From assembly GCA_024195585.1 (NCBI GenBank), contig SWBL01000099.1, positions 85,196 through 149,195 of the forward strand: a DNA stretch of 64,000 nucleotides. Reading direction: 5' to 3'. The translations under genes and the position numbers were made by a program. Positions 10,869 through 23,431 of this stretch are shown here, one piece after another (position 1 is the first letter of the stretch; each line of letters begins with the position of its first letter). The notes under the pieces were generated by a model, which searched no databases, had not been told where the DNA came from, and worked only from the letters and a program-made list of their open reading frames with translations. Source of the stretch: Aureobasidium sp. EXF-3400. Lineage: Eukaryota; Ascomycota; Dothideomycetes; Dothideales; Saccotheciaceae.

Positions 10869-11458
10869 ATGATCTCGAGTCGTGTCTTTGCCTCCGCCTT
10901 GCGCGCTCAGGCTCCTGCTCTGCAGGCAGTCAAGGCCCGTCCCGCCGCCCGCATCTTCCAGCAGACCCGTGGCTTCAAGAACACCCCCAAGTTCAGAGAG
11001 CCCATTCCCGTATGTTGACATGCGCAATTCACATGCCAACTGACAGTTCATTGCTAATTCCTATTGTAGAAGGAGGAGCACTCTGGTATGCAACCATGAA
11101 CCCAATGCTACGACCACGAGGACACGACCCTAACGACAACCTACTTTATAGCCCACACCATCTCTCAGCGTATCCGTACCCTGAAGAAGATTCCCCCGGA
11201 GTTGATCCCCATTGGTAAGTTGTATTGTCTACTTTGCGCAGATTAGAGCTAACCAGTCTCCAGGTATCGTTCTTGCGTAAGTTGCCCTTGGATCGCCGAA
11301 TACCTCGTCCAGTCACCTAACACCTTGACAGTGTCGCCATCAGCTTCGCTGCCTACTCGCTCATCCGCAAGCTCTTCACCGACGGCACCCTTCGTCTCTA
11401 CAGATCTAGAGGCCACAACCAGGCTTCGTCTCCTTCCGACACCAAGCCCTCCCACTAG
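10869..11458 (+). CDS. MLRQ/NDUFA4-like respiratory chain subunit (B12D family)
   Basis: A small mitochondrial inner-membrane protein. Five exons are read: 10869..11009, 11070..11085 (16 nt), 11152..11214, 11264..11276 (13 nt) and 11332..11458, giving 119 aa. The first 35 residues are rich in Arg and Ala without acidic residues, a typical matrix presequence. The core reads KIPPELIPIGIVLAVAIS, one membrane span at about 73-95, then a soluble tail containing LIRKLFTDGTLRLYR. This matches the NADH-ubiquinone reductase MLRQ subunit family, whose mammalian member NDUFA4 is now placed in complex IV. Which complex it serves in this fungus is not shown by the sequence. The splice sites are GT/AG throughout and the tiny exons are needed to encode the conserved IPIGIVLAVAI block. 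The C-terminal Ser-rich tail looks disordered. Confidence 0.88.
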
Positions 11459-11931
11459 ATTGTCAACAGAAGCAATGCATACTTGAAAAACTTATTATCA
11501 CTGTGTATTAGTGCGTCGGCTCGTGTATCCAATTTCTTATAGTACTTGTCAAACAACCTCTGGCTGGACATCGCCTTTCTCATGAAATCATTGGGCTTTG
11601 GTGCTTGAGCGACATACCCTTCTTTACGGGAACCTTGGCAAGCCGAATGCGACCTTTTGTCGTTGGACCAACTGCCTGCTATTCTGTCCGAGGATAATAA
11701 GTTACGCAAAGAACATCTGATAGGGTATAAAGCTGAGAATTGCATATTGCGAAGACAATGCGCTTTTGCTCGCATCTCATTAGCCGGATTGGCAGTCTAG
11801 TCCACTGGACCTAATGCAGATAACTTCTCATCTAACGATGAAATACAAGACAAGGATGAAATATTGTACAACAAGATCACATTGGCTCTCGGTATCGACA
11901 AGTTATTGTTGGCTTCATACAACGTCAGATG
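11459..11931. other. 3' region after the MLRQ-like gene
   Basis: About 470 bp. A 106-codon minus-strand frame (11455..11775) is open but overlaps the last codon of the MLRQ-like gene and has no recognisable features. Nothing else was seen. Confidence 0.45.
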
Positions 11932-12221
11932 TCAGAACCAGCACGGAAGATCAATGTATAATGTGGTTTGACGGGTTTTGATAAGATTGCGTTTGTATGC
12001 ATCTTTAAGCTCTGATGGCGGCGATGTAGACCAGAAGATAGCTGCGAGCATACCCATGAGGTACATGCAACTCACGCCCGTTGTCGCAACGACTAAAAAG
12101 AGTAGTTGTTAAGATAGCATAGCTTCCATTTCAGCCATGCGAATGCAACCAATTGTGCAGACTAACCAGGACGTGAGGACAAATGCAAGGACAATCTAGT
12201 GGTCCAGAACGACTCTCCCAT
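11932..12221 (-). CDS. Candidate small single-span membrane protein
   Basis: Not recognised. Two exons can be read, 12167..12221 and 11932..12092, joined over a 74-nt intron with donor GTTAGT, branch CTTAAC and acceptor TTTTTAG. They give 71 aa without an internal stop. The second exon encodes VVATTGVSCMYLMGMLAAIF, a plausible single membrane span, followed by a polar tail ending PCWF. Size and layout recall small subunits of vacuolar or mitochondrial complexes, but I found no diagnostic motif and do not assign one. The quality of the intron is the main support. It could also be a chance frame or part of a longer transcript. Confidence 0.3.
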
Positions 12222-12330
12222 AAAGAATCTCTAGTCCCATCTGCCCAAGAATGCAAAACATGTGGCCCATTTTCCGTCGCATGACCCAAACTCCTCGCTA
12301 TGAACTGAACAAGAACGAAAAAAAGAAATC

Positions 12331-12842
12331 TTAGGCTTGCTGAGGGCCAGCAACATCAAGACCCTCCAGGCCTTGCATGGGATCCACTGGGCCGTCGTGG
12401 CCATCTTCATCTCCCCGCGCAGCCATGCGATCCTCATCGCTAACTGCGTGCTTTGCAAGATAGCCCTCCTGGATAACCGTTAGCACATGCTACCAAAGCA
12501 CAATGGTACCATAATACTCACTTGCTCCCAGATAGCAGTCTTGCTTCCCAGGCCTTCTCCCTCAGCTTTTTGCTCCTTGGCTAGATTGACCTTGATGACA
12601 CGGCCGAACAGTTCGCTTTGGTCCATGTTGTCGATAGCTTCCTGAGCGTCTTGAGGACTCTCAAACTCGACGTATCCAAATCCACGGTGAGGTTCGGGAT
12701 TTGATGGTAGTTCTGGCTTTGGTAGTGAAATATTGACAATCGGACCAAATGGGATGAAAGCGTTGTGCAGAGTATGGCTGTCGACAGCAGAGGTCAGACC
12801 TCCCACATAGACAGTCGCTTTCGGTCTTGGTGCGTCGGACAT
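12331..12842 (-). CDS. RRM protein of the cyclophilin-33 (PPIE) type, without cyclophilin domain
   Basis: A small RNA-binding protein. Two exons are read, 12522..12842 and 12331..12468, with a 53-nt intron (donor GTGAGT, branch GCTAAC, acceptor CAG), giving 152 aa. One RRM occupies about residues 9-90, with RNP2 VYVGGL, RNP1 RGFGYVEF and a helix QDAQEAIDNMDQSELFGRVI. The segment KTAIWEQEGYLAKHAV, which crosses the exon junction, follows the domain. The RRM resembles that of the nuclear cyclophilin PPIE, a spliceosome-associated protein, but no isomerase domain follows here. A splicing role is inference from family resemblance. The gene is head-to-head with SEC31 across 335 bp. Confidence 0.85.
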
Positions 12843-13177
12843 GATTTCTGGTTATGCTGATGAGTTCGGATATATAGTCGGGGACGGTGTTTGGAATAAT
12901 TGCATGCAACAAAAAGGCTAGAACGGATCTCTGATGCCAAGCAAGGCCCTCGAGGCTGCGATGTGCCCCAGGTTTTTGGCTCTGAGCGGAAGGCGGCAAG
13001 GCGGAAAGCGGAAGGCCAGCTGGAGGTGTGACGAAGGACAAGTCGAAGCTCGCGGACATGTAACGCTGGTCAATAATTATCCCATACCCACCCCTTTTCC
13101 GCCATATCTGCCCCAACTCCCATTTGTTTGCTGTATGCTTGGTCTGAACTAAGTCTACTGCCAACAAAGACCCCATC
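12843..13177. other. Divergent promoter, RRM gene and SEC31
   Basis: A 335-bp region between two start codons, evidently a shared bidirectional promoter. It includes a short GC-rich patch of GGCGGAAAGCGGAAGG type near 13000 and a pyrimidine-rich stretch near 13090-13110 just upstream of SEC31. No named operator is claimed. Confidence 0.5.
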
Positions 13178-16100
13178 ATGGTTCGATTGCGCGAGATTCC
13201 TCGCACTGCGGCCTTCGCATGGTCGCCTGGCTCAGCTCCGCCATTGCTCGCTACTGGAACACGCGCCGGCGCTGTCGATGATGACTTTTCCAACGACACC
13301 AACCTAGAGTTGTGGGACTTGCAACTAGACCAGCTTGATGCCTCCACCGACTTGTCCCCTGTTGGCACCATCTCCACAGACTCAAGGTGCGTACCCCACA
13401 ATTGGACACGGTGTAGCTCTGACACAGACACAGATTCTACGACATTGCATGGAGCCAGCCGACCGCCGACCGTTCTCGTGGTATCATTGCCGGTGCCCTA
13501 GAGAATGGCTCACTCGATTTGTGGGACGCTGAGAAACTCCGCTCCAGCCCTTCCGACTCGTTCATGTCTAGAACAACAAAGCACTCTGGAGCCATCAAGA
13601 CTGTTCAATTCAACCACTCGAAGCATGACCTTCTTGCGACTGCCGGTGCCAAGGGAGAGCTGTTCATTTACGACCTGAACAACATTGCCAACCCCTTCAA
13701 ACTGGGCGGAGGTGCCGCAAGAGCTGACGATTATGAGTGTTTGGACTGGAACAAGGGCGCAAAAGTTCCTCACATTCTTGCTACTGGTTCCAGTGGAGGC
13801 TTCGTCACGATTTGGGACGTCAGACAAAAGAAGGAGAATTTGACATTGAACAACTATGCTCGCAAGCCGGTGAGCGCTGTTGCCTGGGATCCAGATGTCG
13901 CGACCAAGCTCATGACGGCTGTCCCCAGCGACCAAGAGCCTGTGATCCTCATGTGGGACTTGCGTAATTCCAGCGCTCCTGAGCGCATTCTTCGTGGTCA
14001 CGAGCTCGGTGTTCTTTCCCTGTCGTGGTGTCTGCAGGACTCGAGTCTGTTACTTTCTGGCGGCAAAGACAACCGTACAATCGCCTGGAACCCCCACACT
14101 GGTGAATCATATGGTGAATTCCCTGTTGTCACCAACTGGACCTTCCAGACTCGCTGGAACCCTCACAACCCTGGTCTTCTCGCCACTGCCTCGTTCGATG
14201 GCAAGATTTCTGTCCAGACTATCCAGAACACAAACTCAAAGAATGATGAAAAGACGACCGCTCAGCAGGCTCTGGAGAGTGACGATTTCTTTAACCAGGT
14301 CCAGACTCAGCCCCAGCCAGTCTCTTTCTCTTTGCCTAAGGCTCCCAAATGGATGGAACGCCCCGCTGGTGTGTCCTTCGGTTTTGGTGGAAAGCTTGTC
14401 AGACTCGCTACCGACTCTGCTTCGAGAAAATCGACCGTCAGTATTGAGACTTTCGCTGTCGACTCGGCCGTTACCGAAGCATCGCAGAAGTTCGAGGAAT
14501 CTCTCAAGAGCGGCGACCTGGCCAACATTTGCGAATCAAAGATTGCTGCTGCAACCAATGAGGAAGAGAAGGCCGACTGGCAAGTCATCGAGACGTTAAA
14601 CGCTGGAAAGTCGAGGAAGAAGCTGAGAGAATACTTGGGCTTTGCCGACGACACTGAGGTCGCACAAAAGATAGCTGACGTCAACGTCAATGGTGATGTT
14701 GAGAAGCCCAAGGAAGAGGACGACAGCAACTTCTTCGGCAACGATAACGCTGATGGAGAAGATGGCGATAACTTCCTGGCCGATCTTGCAGCGACCAAGG
14801 GTGCCAAAACCAACCAGCCTTTCCACATCTTCAGTGGTGAAGAGTCGGACGCAGACAAGAACATCACACGTGCTCTCATGCTGGGCAATTTCGAGTCTGC
14901 TCTTGACGTCTGTTTGAAGGACGGTCGCATGTCAGATGCCTTCATGATCGCCATCTGCGGTGGACAAAAGTGCATGGATAAGGTACAGACTGCCTATCTG
15001 AAGCAGAAGGCCAAGGGACCCAACTACCTGCGTCTTCTTGCCTCAATCGTTGGCAAGAACCTGTGGGATGTCGTCCACAACGCCGATTTGTCAAACTGGA
15101 AGGAGGTCATGGCAACTCTATGCACCTTTGCTGACGAGACTGAGTTCTCAGACTTGTGTGAGGCTCTGGGCGATCGTCTCGAAGAGTCGCTGTCGACTGC
15201 TACCGATAAGGGTACTTTGAGGAGGGATGCATCGTTCTGCTTCCTTGCTGGCTCGAAGCTCGAGAAGGTTGTTACTATCTGGGCACAGGAGCTGCAGGAG
15301 AAGGAGAGCGCTGGACTAGAAGCCGCCGACGGTGAGACCAGCTTCTCTGTCCACGCTAGATCTTTGCAAGACTTCATCGAGAAGGTCACTGTCTTCCGCC
15401 AGGTTGTTAGCTTCCAAGATCCTGACCGCCAAGCCAGCGAAAACTGGAAGCTTGCTCCTCTGTACGCCAAGTACGCCGAGTACGCTGATATTCTGGCCAG
15501 TCATGGTCAGTTGCAAGTCGCTGAAAGGTACCTGGATTTGCTGCCTTCCAAGTACCCTGCAGCAGAGGTTGCTCAGCAGAGAGTCAAGCTGGCCAACAGG
15601 ACGAAGCCTGTAGCCCCTCAAGTCCAAAGACAGCCCGCTGCAGCCGCTCGTGTTGCTGCACCAATGGCACCTTACTCCGCTGCTCCTACCCCAGCACCAC
15701 TTGCTGCCGCAAACCCATATGCACCCAGCGGAGGTATCATGTCGACGCCTGCTCCTAGCGTTGCGAACCCTTACGCTCCCCCAGGCGCTGCTCAGCCTGC
15801 TGCTGTTTCAAACCCATACGCACCTCAAGGATACCAGCCTCCACAGACTTCCGCATATGGCCAGCCTGGACCTTATGGAACAACAGCCGCTCCTGTTGCT
15901 CCCCCTCGTGGTATGACTCCCACTGCTGTACCTCCGCCACCCAAGAAGGGAGAGACACAACAGTGGAACGACCTTCCAGAAGGCTTCTCCAAGCCGGTTC
16001 AGCCTGCAAGAAGAAACACTCCTGGCATGGCTGCCGTTTCCTCTCCCTTCCCTAATGCTCCTGTCATGTCACCTCCCCCTGCTCCTGGTAGCGCATATGG

Positions 16101-17165
16101 CCAACAGCCTCCTACTGCTTTGCCTCCACCACCAAAGGCAGGACAAATGCCACCTCGCGTTATGTCTCCACTGTCAGGTCCTCCACAAATTCAGCGTCCC
16201 ATCTCAGCTGCATCCAATGCCTACACCCCAGCCTCGGTACAGCAGCCTGCCGCTTCAACGTTGCCTCCATCACCCCAGGCACCTCCTCTCGGCCGCGGCC
16301 CTTCACCATACAACCCTCCTCCAACCGCGACTGCAACTGGACCAGCTAGCAACCGTTACGCACCAGCTCCCGGTTCACAACCTACGCCTGTAGCCGGCGG
16401 CCTGCCACCACCACGTCATGTTGCTCCACCACCTAACCCTTACGGTTCTGCAGCGCCCTCGCCATACGCGCCAGCGGGAGCTTCGGCATACGCACCAAGA
16501 GCACCGGCAACGCCTTACGGTCAAGCACCTACGCAATCGCAACCTCCAGCTCCTCAGGCCATTCCACCTCCACCACAAGGACCGCCTCGTGGTCCTCCCC
16601 AAGGCCCTCCCAGAGCCGTCGCACCACCTCAAGCTGCCCCTCCTCAAGCTGCTATTCCTCCTCAGGCTACTCCTCCCCCGTCCGCCGCTCCCCAACAGCT
16701 GCCTTCCAGACCCACTACTGCACAGTCTCAGCGATCTGCTCCTGCAGCCGCCAAATATCGTGAGTCACATCCCGCCCATCTATACATATGTTCGTATGCT
16801 AATCGTTGCCTCTAGCCCCCGGAGACCGCAGCCACATCCCTAGCAATGCCATGCCAGTCTACGAAATTATGTCCGCAGACATGGCACGTGTAAAGTCACG
16901 CGCCCCAGCTTCATTCGCTGCGCAAGTCAACGACGTTGAGAAGCGTCTCAACATCCTCTTCGATCATCTCAACAACGAGACCCTGGTTAAGCCAGACACT
17001 GTTGCGACGTTGGTGGAGATTGCACAAGCGCTGCAATCTAGAGACTTTGATCGCGCTGGATCAATCTTGACTGATATGATGAAGGCCAAGTTGGAGTCTG
17101 AAGGTGCGCACTGGATGGTTGGAGTCAAGAGATTGCTTGCCATGAGTAAGGCTACTCCTGTATAA
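13178..17165 (+). CDS. SEC31: COPII outer coat protein Sec31
   Basis: A scaffold subunit of the COPII vesicle coat that pairs with Sec13 and forms the outer cage at ER exit sites. Three exons are read: 13178..13386, 13434..16759 and 16816..17165, giving 1294 aa, within the family range. The N-terminus [17 protein letters not shown] opens a seven-bladed WD40 propeller (about 1-340), with repeats such as [16 protein letters not shown] and LMWDLRNSS. The Sec13-binding insertion blade and alpha-solenoid follow (about 360-780). A long Pro-rich linker (about 790-1180) contains repeated NPYAP units and PPPPK clusters and probably contacts Sec23. The conserved C-terminal helical domain (about 1190-1294) contains [14 protein letters not shown] and is encoded partly by the third exon. 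Stopping at the stop just past 16759 would lose this domain, so the last intron is well supported. Confidence 0.96.
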
Positions 17166-18766
17166 GAGCTCTAAAGAGGAAGTGACGGATCAGAGTACGA
17201 AGAAGGTGGGTGTGGCAGACTAGAAGGTAGCAATCTTCTTATTTTCGATTGTTTTTACACAGTATTTGCTTTTATGAAGAACGGTTTTCTCTTTTTCTTG
17301 TTGTTTTCTGTGCCTGTGTTTTAAGTCTTGACTTGCGACTTCCCTTTTCCATGTTCACGATTTGAAGTCGGTCCACGAGCCCTGGGTGTCGGAAAAGATC
17401 AACACGAGCACAGGTGTCTTTCAACCCACCATACTCAAACCCCCCGCATAAGGGTCTACGGAAATTGACATATGACACGGCCCCTAGATATGAGATAGGT
17501 AGCAACGGTAAAAGACGGTGAACATACTGGAGAAGTCTGATGCTCGGTCAAGATAAACCTTGGCGCAAGCAGCTAAGTTCGCCGGCAATAAAAGCTCAGC
17601 TAGATGCTAAAGCCGAGCCCCTGAGGTATGTGGCTGGGGGATCCATGAATCAAGAAGACCGGTGTCGCATGATGTTTTGCGCCACCAAATAGGGAAAAGG
17701 GAAAAAGATGTCTTTTGATGCCGTGATATTGGAAGCTGCGAGTCTGCGACATGAAGAAATGCAGGAGAGTGGTGGTGATAAGCTTATAGCTTGCAGGTCA
17801 TGATTTTTGATGTCCCGCAGAGTAGGAGAAAGGACGGGAGGCTGCAGGCGTGGGAGAGCGGTGAACGGGTAACGCTGCTCGAGCCTCGAGGGTTTGGATC
17901 CGAAAACGCGTGTGGGACATGCTCGTGGTCCGTGCCACCTATCTAGTCAAAGAGGATGAAGTGCCAGGTCAAGGGAGACGAATGTTAGGAATGAGCAAGT
18001 CGTGGTAGAGGTGGGATCTTGACAAAAACTAAGTATGCACTTGGAAGATTCAGAGATCTGGAGACGGGTCCAGATTAGCAATGACATGGGATCAGCGAGA
18101 AGGTGTCAAGAAGATGAAAGTGTCGTCAGCAGCATCCCGTTACGCAGTTTCAAAGCAGCAGCATGGCTTGAGGAACGTGTGCATGCGATAGCCAAAAGTG
18201 ATTGTTCAGATTGAGAGATGGTATCGTCAATGAGCTTATAGGGCAAATTTAGGATGAGAGTGAGAGATAGAGTCGTATGCGGCTTAACAGAAGGTGAATT
18301 GGCTTTGGTAGTGGTGTTTAAACGAAGGAGTGAAATAAAGTTGTATCGTCGTCGTAACTGACGAGCGGCTTGGCTGGTTTGAGGTCCGCCGTGTCTCCTG
18401 CAAAGTCCCAAACACGCTTGACTGTACCTGCACTGCTCTGACTGCTTTATCAGCACTCATCGCATGCGTGCGCACGTAACGACAAGCAATCGACATCGGA
18501 CGAGGTCTTGCACCAGGCCCCTCGGTTGCCTCTGACTTCTGACATAGGTAGCGATTCCACTCGCTGAAACCTCCGCTCTGCTGCTGCGAAACACCCTCCG
18601 CTGCCCGTTCGCTGCACCCGTTCGCTTGCCAACTGCATCGTCACCCACAATCTCATAGGCCCGTGGGCCCGTCGCATCTCTACTTAGCGAGCGATTGACG
18701 GCCGCACCTATCGTCAACACCAGGATCTCAGCTCCAGCGTCATCGCCGCTCACGCTCCCCTCCAAC
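17166..18766. other. Long intergenic region upstream of RGA1
   Basis: About 1.6 kb between SEC31 and the LIM-RhoGAP gene. Several 70-120 codon frames lie on the minus strand between 18106 and 18783 but show no known motif and overlap each other. The final 250 bp are pyrimidine-rich and likely the 5' leader of RGA1. An in-frame ATG at 18695 could extend that protein by 24 residues. No RNA gene was recognised. Confidence 0.45.
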
Positions 18767-21700
18767 ATGGAGACCGACACCAACTCAAACTACCCCGAGT
18801 CTCCCACAGAGGACGATGAGGTGTTTTTGTGCAAAGGCTGCGGCGAGGTATCGGATTGCAACCCTTGCCATATATCTACAGCTCGACTGACTCTCATGCT
18901 ACGCAGATTCTAGAACAGGGGCGAGCCTTTGAGCTTGGTAAGTCACACACAGCGTCGAGGGGTAGTGCACTTGCTGACAGAACCTCTACAGCTGGCCACC
19001 GATGGCACCTTGGCTGCTTCCGATGCCACTCTTGCGCCACTCTCCTCGACTCGGATGCCAACCTGCTGCTGCTGGGCGATGGCTCTCTCATCTGCAACAA
19101 TTGCACATACAGCTGCAGCTCCTGCGGTAACAAGATCGAAGACCTCGCCATCCTAACCGGCGATCAAGCCTTCTGCGCAACCTGCTTTAAGTGCCGCAAC
19201 TGCAAGAGGAAGATTGAAAACCTACGATATGCGCGTACTAGCCAGGGCATCTTCTGCATGAGTTGTCACGAGAGCTTGATGGCAAGACGGCGGAAAAAGG
19301 CAAAGGCTTCGAAACAAATGGCTGCTGCAGGGAGCAACCCCATAGTGCTAGACAAGAGTCTGCCTGCGCTGCCACCAAACGCCGTCTCCCAAAGTGCTCT
19401 GCGAGAGTCTTCGCCCTCGGGTTCCTACTCCAGCGATCACCTCAAAGCCAATCACGAGAGACAGCGAGACACATCGCCCATGTCAGTGTCAGACGATAGC
19501 AAGAGAGGCAGCAGCCGTCACTTGTCTCACATGGGTACCCCTTCGGACCTCAACCAAGACACTCTTACGCTGCCCGCTAGCACATACAAGCAAGAGCGTG
19601 CTTCGACCATGTCATCTAACACCATGACCACAATGTCTGATGCCGATGACGGATTTCTTCCTATGGCCTACGACCCCAACCCTGCTCCTCCTCCTCTGCC
19701 ACGCCGTCAGCACCCCGAAACTACGCCCAGGATGTCTGACAACCTTTCGCCTCAAGGTGCTTTTTCCAGAAACAACAGAGATCGACCGTCGTCTTCAAGA
19801 TCAGTGTCAACTGAGCGCGAGAGCGTCCGAAGTCCTGGCGTTGGTCACACCGACAAAAGCCGTCAACAGGGTCTTCGCAATGTTTCGGGTAGCAGCACAC
19901 CGGTCACTACATCAGCCGTTGCTTCGCCCTCATCCCTCAGCAGTCAACAGCGCCTTCGTCTGCCACACACAAATAGTGCTTCGTCCAACTTGATACCGCC
20001 AGAGCCGTTCAAACTCCAAGACGTGCCTCGCGATCGCAGAGTATCGCGCAACAGCCCTCGTGTCGGAAAGAACTCTCCCACGTCTCTGGACACTCAGCAT
20101 CACTCGAGGCACACTCCCACCGACTCGAACTTGTCCCTGTCACCAGCCTCTGTGGACACACCCAGCTCGAGCATCAATCCTTTTGACGACCCCAAACTCC
20201 GCGAAGCTTCGTCGAGCGCTGGCACATCAGCTGCAAAGCATCCTGTCAGAGGTGATTCTCTAGCACCAGCCAATGCATCGGGCATCACCTCTCCTGTAAC
20301 GACGCCGGCTCTCAGACAGTCCGATGCTGCTCACGAACGTAAACAGTCGGCAACCTCCGCCCAATTTGTCGATGCGCCAACTCACCTTCGCTCCGAGACC
20401 GAGTCTCACAACACAGGGGAAACGGGCATACCGACTGCACCTCCCAGAGCTGCTAACCGTCCTTCTGCTCCAAGCAAGTCTGTCGCCAATGACGATTTCA
20501 TAGCCCCTAGAATTCCGCCTGCTCCTCCTGCCACTGAACGCCCTCGCGCCGAATCTGTCGGAACCCTTCAACATGATCATACCTCTGCAGCTTCACCAAA
20601 ACCTTGGCGTACACACCTTCCAAAGCATAGTGCTGGGGAGGCCTTCTCGATGGAAGAAGAGATGTCTCGCATCCTGAGAGGTGAAGAGCAGAAGAGAAAG
20701 GAGAATGAGCACACCGGCGTTCTTCGTCGTGTCTCCAACGCAGTGAAACACGGCAGGAGCTTCAGCGACAAATCGATACCACTTCAAAAGACTCCTACTA
20801 TCAGTTCGGCAGACATCAGTAGCCCTATCCTCATCACCAGCCCAATTTCTTCACCCGGCCAGATGGATGTCGCAACACTCAGGTCTCAACTGCGTCGTGC
20901 TCAACAAAAGATTGCAGAGCTTGAGGCTGATAAGCTCGGTCTCGAGGAGAAAATGGACACGTCCGCCGATATCAAGCACGCTAACACTGAATTGCGTGAG
21001 AAGCGTTCAACCATGGCATTCCTTGACACTCAGCGCGAGATGGTGGTTCGCGAACTCGAGATTATGACTGAGCATCTGACTAGAGCCAAAGAGAGCAACA
21101 AGCCTTTGGATATCAGTCAGCTCAAGTCTGAGATTCTGCAGGACTTTGCGCACTCTTTGCAAAAGTTGAAAGACAACCTTGGCTCTCAAATTGAGGATCT
21201 TGTGCACAAGAGGAATGAACTTACCGACGACATTTCAAACCTCATTCAAGTCAAGGACAAGGGTTTGCAGGAGTTCGAGTCTCTGTCTTCGAAGAACCTC
21301 CAGCTGGCTGAGTTGAACAACCAACTCGTCAGCGGTATCCAAGATTTGTACAAGTCACAAAACAAGAGCGGCAGTATCGAGCGGTCACCTCTTACTAATG
21401 GTCTGGGCATCTACAATGGCTCGAACAGAGGTGACATGACCTCGCTCCATTCCGCATCGTTGCAAGAGTCTACCAGTCTTCATGACCTTTTGCCTCACGC
21501 AGCGGATGCAGAACCAGCCACTGTCCTTACAGCACCACAGGTGGTCAACATCCGGAAAGGACAACCCAAAAAGTTTAACTGGAAGAAGGGTTCATCTGGT
21601 TTGGCCAAGAACGTCACCAAAGGCCTCAAGGGTGCATTCGCTGGCAACAATGATCGTGGAGTTCCCGTCAAGGCTGACGGTAGCTACGACATCACTGGTA

Positions 21701-22569
21701 TGCCATACTCGCAGATGCAGGCAGGCCCTGGTGCAATTATGGGTGATCAACCTTTGAATAGAGCTGGTGATGCAAAGAGCTTTGGCTTCTTCTCGTCTAA
21801 TCAAAAGAACGGCCTCAAGCCAGGCGCTCATGGTAAGAACAGTAGCAGCTCCAACCTGCTTGCCGAGAATCCTTCTGGTGAGTATATTTCAAACATATTA
21901 TCGTCTCAACAATGTGCTGATACGTCTTCAGTACTATTCGGATCTGATTTGCGCGAGCGTTGCGATTATGAGAAACGTGTTTTGCCTTCGATCGTCACGC
22001 ACTGCGTTGAAGAGGTGGAAAAACGTGGAATGGACACGGAAGGCATCTACAGAAAGTCTGGCGGAAGCGGTCAGGTCAAGCTCATCCAACAAGGCTTTGA
22101 AAAAGACGGCGCCTACGACATCAGTGACCCGGATCTTGATATCCATGCTGTCACTAGCGCGCTGAAGCAATACTTCCGCAAGCTACCCAACCCCCTCATC
22201 ACTTATGAGGCCTATGACCCTCTGCTCGAAGCAGCTCAGATCACAGAAAAGGAGAAGCAGGTCCCCGCCATTAAGGCTGCGCTGGAGGCTATGCCACAAG
22301 CTCACCATGATGTACTGGAGTACTTGGTGCAGCATCTGTGCCGCGTAGTCAAACAGGAGTCGGAGAATTTGGTAAGACTCTTTTGTCTCAATGCGTTGCC
22401 ATGACACAGAACTAACAGATTTTAGATGACACCGCTCAATCTCTCAGTCGTTTTTGCGCCTACGATTCTGCGACCCTTGAGCATCGAACGCGAAATGTCG
22501 GACATGCAAGCCCAGCGTATGGCAGTGCAGGCGCTGCTTGAACACGCGGACTCCATCTTCGAAAATTAA
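18767..22569 (+). CDS. RGA1: LIM-domain Rho GTPase-activating protein (Rga1 type)
   Basis: A cytoplasmic regulator that stimulates GTP hydrolysis by Rho/Cdc42-type GTPases and so controls polarity and septation. Five exons are read: 18767..18847, 18907..18937, 18992..21877, 21932..22371 and 22426..22569, giving 1193 aa. Two LIM zinc domains lie at about 20-140: CKGCGE, HRWHLGCFRCHSC, then CSSCGNKI, CFKCRNCKRKI, ending IFCMSCHESL. A long Ser/Pro-rich disordered region follows (about 150-690). A coiled coil lies near 700-860 (LRRAQQKIAELEADKLG). The RhoGAP domain occupies about 1000-1193, with the arginine finger in GIYRKSGG and LNLSVVFAPTILRP in the last exon. Two small N-terminal introns interrupt the first LIM domain. 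The start at 18767 gives METDTNSNYPES; 18695 is an alternative. Confidence 0.94.
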
Positions 22570-23431
22570 TGAATACACCAGTTTTTTTTTGGAGCGCATG
22601 TCTCCCAATCGGGTCACAAAATTCAGATCCAATGGTCTTTGCCTTTGGCTTTTGCAGAATTACTCTTCTTCCAACACCACTTATTCGCTTTTCTTTTACC
22701 TTTATCCTAGCAGATGCGTTATGAGCGCCTCTCTTATCTGGCGCGGTTTAATGGATGAGGAGTTGAGGCATATACTTTTGACGAAATGCGCATACTCAGA
22801 CTTTTGAGAGATAAAAAAACACTGCTGGCGTTTTTGCTGTATCTTGCGCTCACTTTGCTCCAGTGAATAACCTTTATAACCCTGCAAAGCCTTAATAGGT
22901 TGGTCAGAGACATGGAGCCACCTGATCAATATGGTCTGATGTAGTGGTACGTTTGCAAAAGATTGACTGATAGTTGGAAAGAGCGAGGGACCTACCTTCC
23001 TACAAACTAGCTTTGTTGATGATTCCCGAATGGGTCCCCGAAACAACGACGCTCTGACCCTGAGTCCATCTCAGCCAACACCTCACGCGACCAACTACCT
23101 CTTCCAAAACTAGCCCAGTCGAATTCCATCAATGTGAGCGACATCATCACGTATCATCGTCGTTTACTCAATGAGATGCATTGAAAAGATTTACTTCGTT
23201 TTCAGGTCCATGATCGTGGAACTCGGTCATGTCAGAGCCGTTTGGCTTCTTGCCTTGTCAGGTCGTATCACTTACTGACCACATAGCGACCCACAAGGAG
23301 AAAGGATGAGGAAACTCTTCCTTGATAGTATGAGGCAAAAGCCATATTAAAGTGAGGACGTCTCCTCCAATCCTGGTTCACACGAGCATCACAGAACGCA
23401 CCTCATCTCATCTCATCTCATCTCATCTCAG
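22570..23431. other. Intergenic region
   Basis: About 860 bp between RGA1 and a secreted-protein gene. A 114-codon minus-strand frame (22702..23046) is open but unlike any protein I know. The right end carries the CTCAT repeat described separately. Nothing else was seen. Confidence 0.45.
23402..23430 (+). repeat. (CTCAT) pentanucleotide repeat abutting a start codon
   Basis: Nearly six perfect copies of CTCAT end one base before the ATG of the secreted-protein gene. It therefore lies in the 5' UTR or core promoter and forms a CT-rich tract of the kind found before fungal start sites. Repeat number could vary between isolates. Confidence 0.85.

Noticed and set aside
14307..14975. 222-codon minus-strand frame
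   Set aside because: Lies inside SEC31 on the opposite strand; no independent motif.
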